Shown here piece by piece: positions 62,567 through 62,625 of a stretch of DNA of 62,625 bases (position 1 is the first letter of the stretch; the number at the start of each line of letters is the position of its first letter). The position numbers and the translations under genes were made by a program. The DNA is from Devosia equisanguinis (lineage in GTDB: Bacteria > Pseudomonadota > Alphaproteobacteria > Rhizobiales > Hyphomicrobiaceae), in assembly GCA_945862355.1 (NCBI GenBank), contig CAMAYR010000003.1, positions 1 to 62,625 of the forward strand, given 5' to 3'. The notes beneath the pieces are model-generated. The model did not search any database. It saw only the letters and a program-made list of their open reading frames with translations, and was not told the DNA's origin.

Positions 62567-62625
62567 GGCCGATGCTCAATCTCAGGCCGACCGGGCCTAT
62601 GATCAAGTCGTTGAGTGGCTGCAGC
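62564..62625 (+). CDS. start of a gene cut by the window edge
   Basis: An ORF that starts at the ATG at 62564 and runs off the end: MADAQSQADRAYDQVVEWLQ. The phrase AYDQVVEWL is like the N-terminus of GntR/FadR-type regulators, but 20 residues are too few to be sure. The start overlaps by 3 bases, in the opposite direction, with the apparent porin start. Confidence 0.35.

Overview
The window is G+C-rich DNA from an alphaproteobacterium, most likely a Hyphomicrobiales (Rhizobiales) member related to Bradyrhizobium, Rhodoplanes or Hyphomicrobium. This is inferred from codon use, a perfect CtrA-type box (TTAA-N7-TTAAC), a ccmC-ccmD-ccmG order, a DUF1289/TIGR02281 protease set, a protocatechuate 4,5-cleavage operon and many orphan TctC-type binding proteins. 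Genes are dense on both strands. I see no tRNA, rRNA, CRISPR array, insertion sequence or prophage module.

Layout. 0-8 kb: envelope genes (lytic transglycosylase, proline-rich alpha/beta hydrolase, small secreted Cys-motif proteins, a 2OG-Fe oxygenase). 8-20 kb: catabolic block. It has a translationally coupled tctC-DUF1989-DUF1989-cyclic amidohydrolase operon, a two-subunit ThDP decarboxylase, a lone molybdopterin-binding dehydrogenase subunit, a LigI-like lactonase and two creatinase-like M24 proteins that have lost metal ligands. 20-27 kb: DUF1289, two tandem retropepsin-like proteases, a phosphohexomutase, dapD, DUF805, a racemase-family protein, a methyltransferase and an AhpD-like protein. 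27-31.3 kb: a sulfur-handling operon (DsrE, TusA, SQR-like flavoprotein, DUF1641) and the cytochrome c maturation genes ccmC-ccmD-ccmG. 31.4-36 kb: GlcG/HbpS-like protein, rpsA, pyrF and a TonB-like protein. 36-43 kb: GMC oxidoreductase, ligA-ligB-ligC, GFA, RidA and folP. 43-52 kb: HpxZ-like protein, flavin monooxygenase, cNMP-rhodanese fusion, crotonase, GST, UbiD decarboxylase, CobW GTPase and a second TctC. 52-62.6 kb: a 1063-residue modular cell-wall hydrolase, a flavin hydroxylase, a heparinase-like protein, purH, an AIM24 protein, an apparently 5'-truncated porin and the start of a further gene.

The most unusual signal is not a gene. It is an interspersed family of about 150-bp structured elements with four copies (26241-26390, 31920-32068, 42551-42670, 48093-48246), all intergenic and all in the same orientation. 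Each carries a terminal hairpin with loop, a conserved core and, in three copies, a second long hairpin whose sequence differs between copies while pairing is kept. Other notable items are the 1063-aa lysin-like protein with an LD-transpeptidase-like SxGC motif, the non-metal M24 pair, and a hexanucleotide repeat that encodes a signal-peptide core.
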